Source of the DNA: Tachypleus tridentatus
Lineage: Eukaryota > Arthropoda > Merostomata > Xiphosura > Limulidae
NCBI RefSeq assembly: GCF_004210375.1
Contig: NC_134834.1
Coordinates: 91,578,170 to 91,642,169 of the forward strand
Direction: 5' to 3'
Length of the DNA: 64,000 bases
Shown here: positions 11,806 to 24,500 of the stretch, piece by piece
Layout of the letters: each line of letters starts with the position of its first letter
Numbering within the stretch: position 1 is the stretch's first letter
Translations under genes and position numbers: made by a program
The notes under the pieces: model-generated
What the model was told of the DNA's origin: nothing
The model's database searches: none
Seen by the model: the letters and a program-made list of their open reading frames with translations, nothing else

Positions 11806-12265
11806 TTGTTTTCCTTTTTTATAATATGGCATAAAATTCATATATTATATTTTACAGCCTTATGTTCTTAAGTTAAGATTGTGGTGAAAACCTAATACAT
11901 GTACTGCATTTTTGTTTTAAAAACGATTGATTTTTGACACTGAACGATCTAGACGTCAATCTGATATTAAGAATAACGTTTTAAGTAATTTGCATTAATA
12001 ATCATTCTTTTCCAATAAAAATCATACATTTGAAAGCAAATTTGTTATTAAATCATTTATACATAAATATTCTTCACAAAATGACTAGTTCGTTCTTATA
12101 TTGTTCAGACTATTTCCTGTTATTTTGCAAATAATTAAAGTTGCTTATTTATTGATTCACTAGAACAGTGTAGAAGTCAAACAGTTCCAAATAAAATAGA
12201 TAATAATATAACTTTTTTGATATTATTTGAAGGCTAGAGTTTCAAATGGGGTAGCTAATATTATA

Positions 12266-13159
12266 TATACGAGGGCTGTTCAAAAATACGCGGACTGACG
12301 TCATAAAACAAAATGTACTTTATTTAGAAGTTACAGGTCTTGGACCCCTTCAAAGTACTCTCCTCCCCAACGCACACACTTATCCCAACGGTGTTTCCAC
12401 TTGTTGAAACAGTCCTGGTACGCTTCTTTTGTAATGTCCTACAGCTCCTTCGTCGCATTTGCCTTAATCTCGGGAATCGTCTCAAATCTTCTTCCTTTCA
12501 AGGGTCTTTTGAGTTTGAGGAACAAGAAAATATCGCAAGGAGCAAGGTCAGATGAGTAGGGGGAAGAACAGTGATCGAGTGTTTGGCCAAAAACTCACGA
12601 GTTCTAAGGCACAAATTTTGCAGCAACGCGGTGCATCTTCAATTTTGCGGTCAAAATCTCGTAACAAGATCCAACTGATATCCCACATCCCTGACAGTCA
12701 GACGTCGATTTGCCCGCACCAGGGTGTTGATTTTGTCGACGTGTTGGTCGTCAGTTGACGTGGAAGGACGTCCAGGACGCTCATCATCTTCAATGGACTG
12801 TCGACCATCCTTAAAACGTTCATGCTACTTGAAGCGTGCCGTACGCTTCATAGCAACATCACCGTAAGCCGTGTTAAGCATAGCAAAAGTTTCAGTCGCA
12901 GAGTTTCCAAGTTTAACACAAAATTTCACAGCAAGTCGTTGCTCCTTCAGATCATTCATTCTGAAATCCGCCAAACGAAAAAATCGCACTTCACTTAAAA
13001 CCGCGTAGCTAATACACAAATGAAGATATCTGCAATCGGGAAATGGCGTCGTAATCAGCTGATCTGTGCGAACCTAGCGACACCAAGCGGATTCCCCTGG
13101 AACCAACTGGAGCCGCGCAATTCAAACAGTCCGCGTATTTTTTGAACAGCCCTCGTATA
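12266..13159 (-). mobile_element. Mariner-type DNA transposon, internally deleted
   Basis: Near-perfect terminal inverted repeats of about 30 bp: tatacgagggctgttcaaaa at the left and its complement at 13,140-13,159, extending into the tacgcggact block on both sides. TA dinucleotides flank both ends. The element is about 890 bp, shorter than the usual 1.3 kb of mariners, because the middle of the transposase is missing. CpG-rich and little decayed, so relatively recent. Confidence 0.93.
12326..12959 (-). pseudogene. Mariner transposase, deleted in the catalytic core
   Basis: Starts MNDLKEQRLAVKFCVKLG, a mariner helix-turn-helix start, with AMLNTAYGDVAMKRT following. Further on come DDERPGRPST and RLTVRDVGYQL, then after NTRS the sequence jumps to PYSSDLAPCDIFLFLKLK, the region of the last Asp of the D,D34D triad. 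The stretch bearing the first two catalytic Asp residues is absent, so no active enzyme can be made. The frame is also broken after about 12,825. The start Met at 12,959 is chosen because mariner N-termini begin there; an upstream in-frame Met at 13,019 lies in the element's 5' UTR. Confidence 0.88.
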
Positions 13160-13934
13160 CTTCAATGTATCATCTTTCTTTGATATTGTCTGAGGGATTA
13201 TCCTTATAAACGTAATCATTAAAAATAAGAAAATATTCTAACCAAATACAAAATACTAAGATAGTGTAGCATTCAAAACGTCGACTTATTTCTTTTTGAA
13301 ATTAATAAATATTTCTGAGCATTGAAATATCAGTGGATATTTAAAGATTGTGGTGAAAAGTAAAGACGAGCTTGTGCTACACACCTTTTGCCTTTATGGG
13401 TAAGTAGGCATAGGTTTAGAAGCAGCATTTCAATACTCAGAATTCATAGACTTAGTAATGGTGGGGGAATGTTATAATGGCTGGTTCATTTTACTTGCTT
13501 AAATAAAAAAAAATATCCATGAATGTTGTTGTTGATCATATCTATTCCAAAATGTTGTTTTTCCAATATGATGAACATGATTTATCTTAAAATGTGTCAA
13601 GCTCTTATACTAATTTTCTTTAAATTATAATTCACAAAGCACAATAGTGACTTAATTGGCTTATATAATTATGGAATCTCTATCAGATTAAGGATTACTG
13701 GTGTAACTTTGTGCTTAACTTTTGTGAATCAGCCATAGTTCATACCTCTCAAACAATGAGCGATTCCTGAACAAGATACTTTTCAGTTTTTGTGTTATCA
13801 TAGTGAATTATAGTTCAGCCTATATCGGATAGAGGGGGTAGTCAAGACAACGATTAATCTGGGTAACATAGCAGAAACAACTGCCTAATAATAAGCAAGG
13901 ATTTAGTTAAAGATCATGCAGAAGCAGTGCAATT

Positions 13935-14299
13935 ACCGTGTTTCTCTGAAAATAAGACAGGGCTTATATTAATTTTCACTCCAAAATATGACACTAGGGC
14001 TTATTTTCGGGGGATGTCTTATTTTGATATATTAAAAAAATGAAGTTACAAAGTAAAACTATTAAACTAACCATTTAAAATAAACTATTATTAAACTATT
14101 AAACTAACTGATTAATACTTAAACAAACTAATTAACTACCTATTAAACTAATTAATAAATTAATTTTTTTTATTTCTTTCCTCTTCCTGCCACTCTTAAC
14201 TAGGGCTTATTTTAAGGGTAGGGTTTATATTAAAACTATCCCCAAAAATCACACTAGGTCTTATTTTATGGGTAGGTCTTATTATCGGAGAAACACGGT
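13935..14299. mobile_element. 365-bp MITE-like inverted-repeat element
   Basis: Ends are inverted copies: accgtgtttctctgaaaata with agac at left, and gtcttattatcggagaaaca with cggt at right. Inside, agggcttattttcgggggat and related blocks recur several times in both orientations, giving a potential long foldback. No open reading frame. I recognise the general ccgtgtttc(c/t)c(c/t)gaaaataagac type as widespread in animals but cannot name the superfamily. Confidence 0.75.
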
Positions 14300-15599
14300 G
14301 TTAACTTCAAGAATATTGTTGAACATAAATAAAAGCTGGCAGCTAAGACAGATATTCACCTAGGCAACATAGCAGAAGCATCTGACTGCTAATAGTTAAG
14401 GATTGAGCTAAAGATTGTGAAGCAATAGTAATAGTAACGTTGACTTCATGAATATTGTGTATGATGATCATACGAAAGATGCTTTATGATCCATTAATAC
14501 AAACTACACACCCAGACAAATACAACAAATTCACGTAGCTGTTTAGCATTGTTGTTGCTTTTAAAATGTTTGCCTACCACACCACTGTAATAGTTTCTTC
14601 TCATATATTATCAAAATTTGTAAGTTGTATATAAGCTCGGTCAGAATACATTCATCTAATGTTATGTTACATGTCCAAAAGTTTGCAACAAACAGGCAAG
14701 GTCAAACCAGTGTGCTTTGCATTTCTTCACAAAGTGGCAGGGGCAAAATAATTGGTTATATTCATATTCGTTCTTTGGCTACAGACATTTCTGTAAGATT
14801 GTTGAATAATATACCAAATGAATTTAACCTTTCTATGAAATTTTTAGACATGAAGTGCTCTACTGTTTTTTGGCACTGATGCTAAGTTGAATATATTAGT
14901 AATCAAAAGATATTCAACCTAGCATCTTAAAATTACTGCTTATTGGTCTTTTTTAAAAAAATGTAGTTGTTTTTCAACTAGAAACCATGGATAAACCTAA
15001 GATCCTAAAAATAAATAAAAGACGCGTTACTAAGGTTATGGCCTAAAAACAAAATGTTCTTAGAATTTCACTTCTCATTTACAATTATTTCTTTATAATT
15101 GAAAACATGAATTATCCTGTTCAACAATCTAAAGCATGTTGCATCCAAGCTGGAGGTTATAAGAGGGCCTAATATAACAATTTCATAGGGATTTATTGTT
15201 TATGTCATTGTTAGTTTCAGTACAATTATAAAACTAAGAGACATATCATCTACATTCCAAAACATTCAATATGTACACTCATCATACAAATTAAATTTCT
15301 TGTACTACTACTTACAACAAGAAATCATAGTATTAATTATTATTAAAAGTTTGACTTGTAATAATAATTTCCACAGTTTTATACATTTGTTTTAAATAAG
15401 ACCAATAAGAATAGAAAAACTAAAAAGGAAAGCTGTATAAATAATTTTAGGATTGAAGCAATAAAATTCCAAGGCTATGGTTCTTTTTATTTCAATAAGA
15501 CATGGCCTGAAAATGTATACTTAACATATGTTTGTTTGTAGTTAAACTCAAGGCTGCAGGACGGATTGTCTGGTTTTTAACATTGTAAGCCTTTAGACT
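14300..15599. other. No gene recognised; CpG transition zone
   Basis: A small frame at 14,625-14,879 has no recognisable domain. CpG frequency falls across this stretch from the flank level to the gene-body level. Confidence 0.4.
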
Positions 15600-18500
15600 T
15601 ACTACTATGTGACTGTGTATGTTTGTATGGTGGGGTACAGTAACAAGTAACAATTAATGTAACTAATATACCTTTTGACCTCTGTAGTATTTGTAAAGTC
15701 AACTTCCCAAGAAGTATCAGGTAGGTTAACTTGCAAATGAAAGAGAAATAACGGAAGTGTTCCATGTTTGGCAACTTTACTGAGTGCCTTGAAGTGTGAA
15801 ATAATAAGACAGAATAGATGTAAATAATTGAACAAACTCTTTATTACAACAAACAAACAGAAAGCACAGCATACGTATCTGCACAGATATAATCACAGTC
15901 AGTTCTAGTAAAGTGTATTGAGTTCCATAGCTTTCTTTGTCTTGGAATAAACATTTATGGAAAATTAAACAGGATGATTTTAAAGCAAGTCTTCACTTAA
16001 CATTATCCAAGTAGAACTGGCAGAAACAAAATGCCTAAATTCTCCAGTAAACTCACTTTCTTTGTCTAGTTGATAGTATTACTTCACAGTCCTTGTTCTC
16101 TCACCTGACTGGTTGGCTGTTACATATAATTAATGTCAATTCAGCCAGCAAAGGAAATTATATATCTAATGCAGGTAGTAAAGTGTACGACATATCATCA
16201 GAACATGTAATTATCTGATTACACCCAAAAGCATCACTTTTCAGAAATATATATATATACACACACACACACACAGTTTTTTAAATACATAACAAAGTTA
16301 CTGTAAAATACAAAATCATTATTCCTTCCTATGTATTTTTTCTTTCTCACCAATAAATGGTGTACATGTTGTTACTTTATAAGTATGCAGAATAAAGAAA
16401 GTTGTACAATTGTGTTTATGACTAAATGAATTCATGAGTAAATTATGTCTCATTTATTTTCACAGTACTTACTATTAATACATCCCACCATGAGAATGTT
16501 TGTATAAATAGTGCCTTGTTTTAAGAAATATTGGAAGACCCACTATATATACCCTATCATTTAGGTACTTTGTATACTATTCACTGTGTAGATAAGCACT
16601 TTCAGATCACATGGTGTTTATTATCACATCTAAAGTAATAATCACCGCCCATCATTATTTACAAAGTTTGATATACAGTAAACCTGTTAAGCTCACTGTA
16701 ATCATATTAACAACCAAAAGACAGTAAAATGGCTATTTTCTATCATGGAATGCTATCAAACAAACACATAAAAACTCCGTTATAAAGATCACTCAAGAAT
16801 GTCTTCAGTACTTTTAGATGATTTCCACAAAAACAAGAGAAAACAGAAATTTATGGAGAAGAATGAAGCAAGTTATAAAATAACTTGATAAGTTGCTTTG
16901 TGGATAATAATTAGAATTATGCATTCAACAGTCACTGAAAACTGAAACTTATTAACACACAGATAAAGAAGCTATGTTCTAAAATAATTATATACTGTAA
17001 ACTTGGAAGGAATAAAATCATGCATAGTATGTCATGAAATGGGCAAGATAAAACTGATTTTATTACATATTGGTATTTAATACTAAACACAGAATTTTTG
17101 CTGTTATAATAAACTTGCATGTTTTCATATCGTGGCAGAAGAAGAAATCAAATACACATATGATCACATGCTTGACAAATGTGATCTTGTCATACATGTA
17201 CATTAAACATTCTGCTTATTAGCAGCAAGAATATTGCTAATCATATAAAAATTTTGCTTGAGTGAGTAACAATATTAGAAATATCATATCTTGAATTTTT
17301 CTGATGACATATCCTGCTATTGTCTTAAGGATCATATATACATTTATTTTAGTAAGATACAAGTACATTATAATTATTCAGTGCTTGAAAACCATACTTC
17401 AGAGAACATGCTCACACACTGATACATGGAATAGGAATTTAATTATACATCATAGGGTTAACTAAATTAAGTTTGATATTTTGGAGGTGGAAGTTTTAAC
17501 AACATTATATAAGTTTTATTTTTGGCATTAAGATGTATAAATGTACTAATGTTTCATGTGTGATAACATTATATTGTATTACTTTGGCATATACAGTGTG
17601 TGAATTTCTGAAGTTTAAATATAGGTTATATTACATAGAAATTTCCTTTCTTCTATTACTTGTGTATTTTAATTGAGGTGGACCATTTGGCATCCTTATT
17701 TGCCCAATACTATATTTATAAAACTAATTTTAGTATAGAACTTATAATTTTGGGTTTAAATTGAGTTTATTAAGGTTTATATAAAAATTAAACTAACTCA
17801 AAATTATTTTGTAAGTTAAATGTGGTATCTTATCTCATTACAAGGGTTATAATTGTATTTAGATTTCTTGATTATGAGTCAACTGCTGTAAGAGAAATAA
17901 TGTTAATATCATTCTCTTATATTTTATTAAAACAGATAGATTCCACTTAAAACAAAAATTAATTATATTAAAATTTCTTAAGCAACTGTGTAATAAAATT
18001 ATAACTAAATTTATTTCAAACCAGAAATAAAAATGTTCATGAATCTAGATAATATCACCATATTAACAAACATAAATTAAATTTCAAAATAATACAGAAA
18101 TGTTAATTAAGTACAACTAAAAAAACAAACAGCCTGATGAGGTTCTTTATATCTAAAAACATAATTCCATAGGTTATATAATATTATTGAACTAATTAAC
18201 ATGAAAAATAATAAACTTTATGTTAGGCAATGGTATACATTGAAACTTAATGGATTAACAAAAGATTGAAGAGATGATAGTTCTATTAAACATCTATTAT
18301 AAATCTGGATAAAAATGATATAATAGTTACACCAAAATTACAGAAATATAGTGTAAATTTTTTTTATGAATAAGACAGATAATTCTAATACCAATAACCC
18401 TGAAAAATTAAAAAAATTAACACAAAAAGAATAATATTCAAACATAAGGATATCAAGTAATCATCTAAGGAATTACTACTATACATAAATAAGGTAGGTA

Positions 18501-21500
18501 AATTAGATCCTATAGCTTTTAATGTAGATGCACATAATCATGGATTAGATGATTTTATTTTGCTTAAATGTTTGCAGTATTATACTTATAACGAATACAG
18601 TTTCTAATGAAATGAAACATTTACAGTTCATGTAATGTTTACTGTGCAAGTTACAATATAAAATCTTTGTACACTAATAGTTCATTTAAGAGACACTTTA
18701 TAATAAAATATAAATTTTTCTATGATTTTTTTCAGAAATTACTAGAATTTGTAACCAGTAAATTTTTACTATATGCCAATTATATATATATATATACATG
18801 TTAAAACTGACAGAAATGCAATGGAATCATGGTTTAACACCATCCAAAGACCAACCACCCTGTTAAAAAAATAAAACTGTCTTAGCTGAAGATGGTTCCC
18901 ATCCCACAAAAATATAATACATCAACACTCTCAATTCCTTCATAATCTTAAACACCTAAATCAGATCCTCTCAAATACTTCTTTTCAAATAAGACAGAAG
19001 TTGAGTGTTATGCTACTGTACAAGCACCAAAATGAGCAGAAATAAAATTTGAACTGACTCTCAAGGCTGCTCATACCTTAAGAAAAGTAAACAAGGTCAA
19101 ATATCTTATCTCTGTTAAAGTATGAAACTCAATCAACTACTTGTTTGTTAATAAAATTACAGCATTGCATAATTAGCCAGTGTTTCAATTAACTTTTAAC
19201 ACAGTAATTTCAAGCTCATCGTAGTTACTGCTTACAAGAAAATTAAAGTAATCCATCTTTTGTCCAAGTACTAACTGTTTTAAATAATAACAAGATTGTT
19301 AATCAAAATGTGTACAACAATATGTATCTCATAAAAGACAGATATTGTACATTAATATTATTATTTCACTTTACTTCATTCCACTCTCCATATATACTTT
19401 ATGAAAACATTAGTGGTTTACCATAACATATCATATGTGTTATATTATTTTTAAGATATTGTATCACTATAATGTAGGTATATTAAGCAATTTATTTAAT
19501 TAGAACTAAAAAAATTGGTTATTACATCACTCATTGAAATATAATTTTTATGTTAAACAATTACACAGACTAAAGTAGCTAAACAACAAATAATAAAAAT
19601 GTCAATCACATTTGAACAATCTGTGATATGTATTATCCTTTAATTATGTGATCTCTGGCCACTGACCATCAAGATGTGCAAGATACAGGAAAACTAATTG
19701 GTCTAAATTCTGGTAATAAACAGGTTGTTGAGATAGGTGATGTGAAATCTTGAAGCAGAAAAAATGTGTAGTTTATGAAGTAAGTCAACAGTCAAGTGAA
19801 TCAATTCTTTATAGCATCCTGACCAGAAGTTATGATAAGAAAGAAATATCTATTACAATCTAGTTAAAGAAACAACTTACAACTTTCAGACAACAAAACA
19901 TGTGCATCTGATACACATGTCCCAATGATTTTTTTTTATTTTTTGCATACTTCAAATTACTGGCTAACTATTCACAGAGATACATTAAGGAACTCTTCCA
20001 ACAATCCAGTTTTTGTGTAAGAAATTTAACTTTTATGTTACAGTTGTAATGGCTATTTATGAACATAACTATTCATTACTATTAGATCATAATAAAATCC
20101 CAGTTTCAAAGCTAGATTATTTGTAAAATAAAACCATTTATCAATAAAAATTTGAAATACAAATTCCTGATATACACGATTAGTGAATTCTTATAATTTA
20201 CATCAAGTATGTCTAAACATTAAAACTGAAACCAATAAAACCATACAGAGAATACCTCAGAACTACACTGTATATTGCTGAACTTTTGTTGCATTACCAG
20301 AAATATTAATAACAATAAATAGTGTGAAAACATGAGACCTAAAATTAATATTAACTTTACTCTTTCTATCAATTTACATTTTTTTTTCAGGAGCACATTA
20401 TGCAAATTCTTAACTGATGCAGCTAGCCATTAAAATGGATTTACAAAATCAGTATTTTTAATATAGTTCCAGTGTGATCATGTATGTGCAATATATTACC
20501 AATAAGAATTGCTGAATGAAAGTATATAATAACATGTCAAACACCTTTGAATTTTTGCTGTAATATTTAAAGTTTTATTAAACAGGACACGTGTTTTTAC
20601 AAACATACAATGATTAACACTAACCAAAATGGTGCATACCAATTATTTTTAGTTTCAGATTTACAACACAATAAATAACTTACATACACATACAGATAAA
20701 ATACAGTTAGTTCAACATGAGGATAATCTATGCCATACTCTGTATGTTACTTTGGGGCCATACCTGTTAGTTAATAAAAACCTTCTCCAAACTCTCCATT
20801 GGCATACTTTGTGTTTATTGCAAGAATATTTTCAGAAAAGGGTATATTCATGAATGCTTTACATATAAATTTTAACAGGTAAGAAGCAATGTTTTTTTAT
20901 TTCTAATAATTATGGTAAATCTTGTTTATTATGTTATTTACATTTTCAGAAGGGAAGCAAGCATGTGTTTTTGATAAGACAGTAAACAAGTAATGATTAG
21001 GAACATACAGAATGGCTTGGAATGTTCAAATTTTTTAAAATCAGTCTACACCTCATGCTATCAGTTGAACCTGAGAATTAGTACGTTGCAAAGTAAAGTG
21101 TTGAATATATTTAATACTTTCTTATGTCACATAGTCAATTTCATCCCATTTAAGCCATACATCATTAAGAACACATTAAATCTTTTTTTTTCAAAATTGT
21201 ACATTTATTATTGATGTTAAATAAGAGAACAAGAAAGTAAATACAAATAAACAATATTATTTTTTTCAAAATCAATATTTTAATTTTTTTACAACTTGTT
21301 TAATAGATAAAGCCAACACTTTTACTGTACTGATATTTATATAATTACAGAACTAGTTAAGGGTTTTGAAATGGTTTGATAGAACATTATATATCCACAG
21401 TAACAATTTTAAACAGAACTCTCAAAAGTGATAGCATACAAAGCTATTTATACTAAGGCTCCAAAGATGATAGAAGAGAAAAGTGTTTTTATGTAATATA

Positions 21501-21524
21501 TTTTTCATAAAATAAAGACTGTGC
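15600..21524 (-). other. Candidate long VAMP7 3' UTR / 3' flank
   Basis: About 5.9 kb of AT-rich, CpG-poor, mostly single-copy-looking sequence downstream of the VAMP7 stop. No protein family was recognised in any frame. Several minus-strand AATAAA hexamers occur (for example near 20,813, 20,578 and 15,839), so the polyadenylation site cannot be fixed by eye. The low CpG level resembles the gene body rather than the left flank, which suggests transcription extends well past the stop codon. Confidence 0.35.
16243..16277. repeat. (TA)n(CA)n microsatellite
   Basis: An atatatatatat run passing directly into acacacacacacac. Confidence 0.95.
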
Positions 21525-21587
21525 TCATACACAGTTTGGCCATGATAGTCCTCCACAAGATGCTGATATAATAATATACAAAACAAT
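21525..21587 (-). CDS. VAMP7: VAMP7 terminal coding exon
   Basis: 63 bases encoding IVLYIIISASCGGLSWPNCV and TGA. Acceptor ttttcag. Completes the transmembrane helix and the Cys/Gly/Trp-containing lumenal tail typical of VAMP7 (vertebrate tail contains LCGGFTWPSC). The preceding intron is 12,844 bp and contains the full-length LINE and the 57-bp minisatellite. Confidence 0.94.
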   Translation of the reverse strand: MVLYIIISASCGGLSWPNCV

Positions 21588-24500
21588 CTGAAAAGGAATA
21601 AAAATACATTGTAAAAAACAAGTTATGTTAGAAACAAACACAACTTTAGTAGAAGCTTAACATAACTGCCTTTCACAAACAAAAACAGCAACATAATGCA
21701 TGTATAGTATATTTAGCTGCTGTTCAAAATATCCCATACAGTCATCACCTAATACTTGGCTAACATTAGCATTTTCCTCTTGAATTTGCATGTTCTGTCA
21801 AAGAGGTTTGTGAGCCACCAGCCTTGTGAAAACTCTCATCTAATCTCATGTGAAACCACGTGCATTTGTACCACTGAAGAATGATATCACCATAAAGTGT
21901 AACCCTCCACCATACACAGTGAATCCTATATTTACAAACATGTATCCTCATTCTTTGATGAGACAATGAAAAAAAATACACATCAGAAAAGTGGGAAGGA
22001 TGGGTGTGAAGAGGGGAGTATCTATTGCAAATACACTTTTAGATAAGGAAAATGTGGATTCACTAAATGAATACTCACTGCTTCACAAAGAATAGCTAGC
22101 TGAAATCTCACATTAAGATGGTGAAGGGTCCATGTAAAGATTACCTAGGTGAGCTATATTCAGAAAGCACCCCAAGGCTGAGGATCTATAGATGCATACC
22201 TGTGGGATACCCCATCTCATCTTGTTCAGGATATACTTTTCATCCATATAGGAGAATAGAAGAGACAAATTATAAATATATTGCAAGGATGGGTGGAATA
22301 GGTTGATGACAATCTGAGTGTTCAGACACAAGTGCTGTTGGACAGCCAATATCTATAGTGAGGTTGGTATTTGTTCAGAATGTATCTTGTGTGCTAATCT
22401 CCTTTACCATTAGACTTAATGAGCCAAAGACCAATTGTGAAAGAAGGGAACTGATGATAAGTATCTCCTCTATCCATGTTTATCTCCTCTACTATCAGTC
22501 ACTACAAGCCTCATGCCAACTGCAGGGTATCCATGTTTATCTCCTCTACTATCAGTCACTACAAGCCTCATGCCAACTGCAGGGTATCCATGTTTATCTC
22601 CTCTACTATCAGTCACTACAAGCCTCATGCCAACTGCAGGGTATCCATGTTTATCTCCTCTACTATCAGTCACTACAAGCCTCATGCCAACTGCAGGGTA
22701 TCCATATTTATTTCCTCTACTATCAGTCACTACAAGCCTCATGCCAACTGCAGGGTATCCATGTTTATCTCCTCTACTATCAGTCACTACAAGCCTCATG
22801 CCAACTGCAGGGTATCCATGTTTATCTCCTCTACTATCAGTCACTACAAGCCTCATGCCAACTGCAGGGTATCCATGTTTATCTCCTCTACTATCAGTCA
22901 CTACAAGCCTCATGCCAACTGCAGGGTATCCATGTTTATCTCCTCTACTATCAGTCACTACAAGCCTCATGACAACTGCAGGGTATCCATGTTTATCTCC
23001 TCTACTATCAGTCACTACAAGCCTCATGACAACTGCAGGGTATCCATGTTTATCTCCTCTACCATCAGTCATTACAAGCCTCATGACAACTGCAGGGTAT
23101 CCATGTTTATCTCCTCTACTATCAGTCACTACAAGCCTCATGCCGACTGCAGGGTATCCATGTTTATCTCCTCTACTATCAGTCACTACAAGCCTCATGC
23201 CACTGGGTATCCATGTTTATCTCCTCTACTATCAGTCACTACAAGCCTCATGCCAACTGCAGGGTATCCATGTTTATCTCCTCTACTATCAGTCACTACA
23301 AGCCTCATGACAACTGCAGGGTATCCATGTTTATCTCCTCTACTATCAGTCACTACAAGCCTCATGACAACTGCAGGGTATCCATGTTTATCTCCTCTAC
23401 TATCAGTCACTACAAGCCTCATGACAACTGCAGGGTATCCATGTTTATCTCCTCTACTATCAGTCACTACAAGCCTCATGACAACTGCAGGGTATCCATG
23501 TTTATCTCCTCTACTATCAGTCACTACAAGCCTCATGCCAACTGCAGGGTATCCATGTTTATCTCCTCTACTATCAGTCACTACAAGCCTCATGCCAACT
23601 GCAGGGTATCCATGTTTATCTCCTCTACTATCAGTCACCACAAGCCTCATGCCAACTGCAGGGTATCCATGTTTATCTCCTCTACTATCAGTCACTACAA
23701 GCCTCATGCCAACTGCAGGGTATCCATGTTTATCTCCTCTACTATCAGTCACTACAAGCCTCATGCCAACTGCAGGAGGAGAGTAGTGTGAGATATGTCT
23801 GTATAGATATTAATATAACTTTCTACTCAACCATCAATCACTAAGGTATCCTTGCCTGCTGTGAGAACAAGATAGAAGAGTGATACATCACTTATTTTAA
23901 TTGTGTTCATCTAAACCCTACTGAACAAACTTTGAATATAGAATTAATAAGATATGTATAAAAGGACTGGTTTAGTGAGTTGTACCATCAGTCTATTTGA
24001 AGATTGTAACATATCATAGTTACATGTATGGGGTGACACACACATACTAAGCTCTGGTATAACCTCAACCTCACTTCTCACTACTGAGGGACCTTTTATT
24101 CTACCCCAGTGGTTGGGCCCTAGTCTGTCAGGATTCTCTATGAAGGTTTCCCCTCCCTACACTTGACAGGGGAAAGAAATTATTGTAGGGAAAACACAAA
24201 GAATGTGTCCAGATCATTACCTTACGTTTGAAAGACAGCACATACTAGCCAAAGAAGTGAGTAGAAACGCCACCCTGGTGCTGGTTTTGTTTCCAGAAGA
24301 ATAACTTCTGCATCGAGAATATAAAGGTAGGTAGGTAGGTATGTGTGTGTATATAAACAGTTTGAGTAAACCTCAAATGGTCTTGCATAATAAAACATCT
24401 CATAGTAGAAACTTGTAAGGCCAAGGTTGATGGTATGAGCAATTTCAGTTATCCTGGCTCAATGCAGATTTTGGGCAAGCATATTCTAAAAGTGAGATCC

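Noticed and set aside
22476..23786. 436-codon open frame (and shorter ones on both strands) across the minisatellite
   Set aside because: The 57-bp unit is a multiple of three without stops in several frames. Translation is a 19-residue repeat in each; there is no start context or other domain, and it lies inside a VAMP7 intron.
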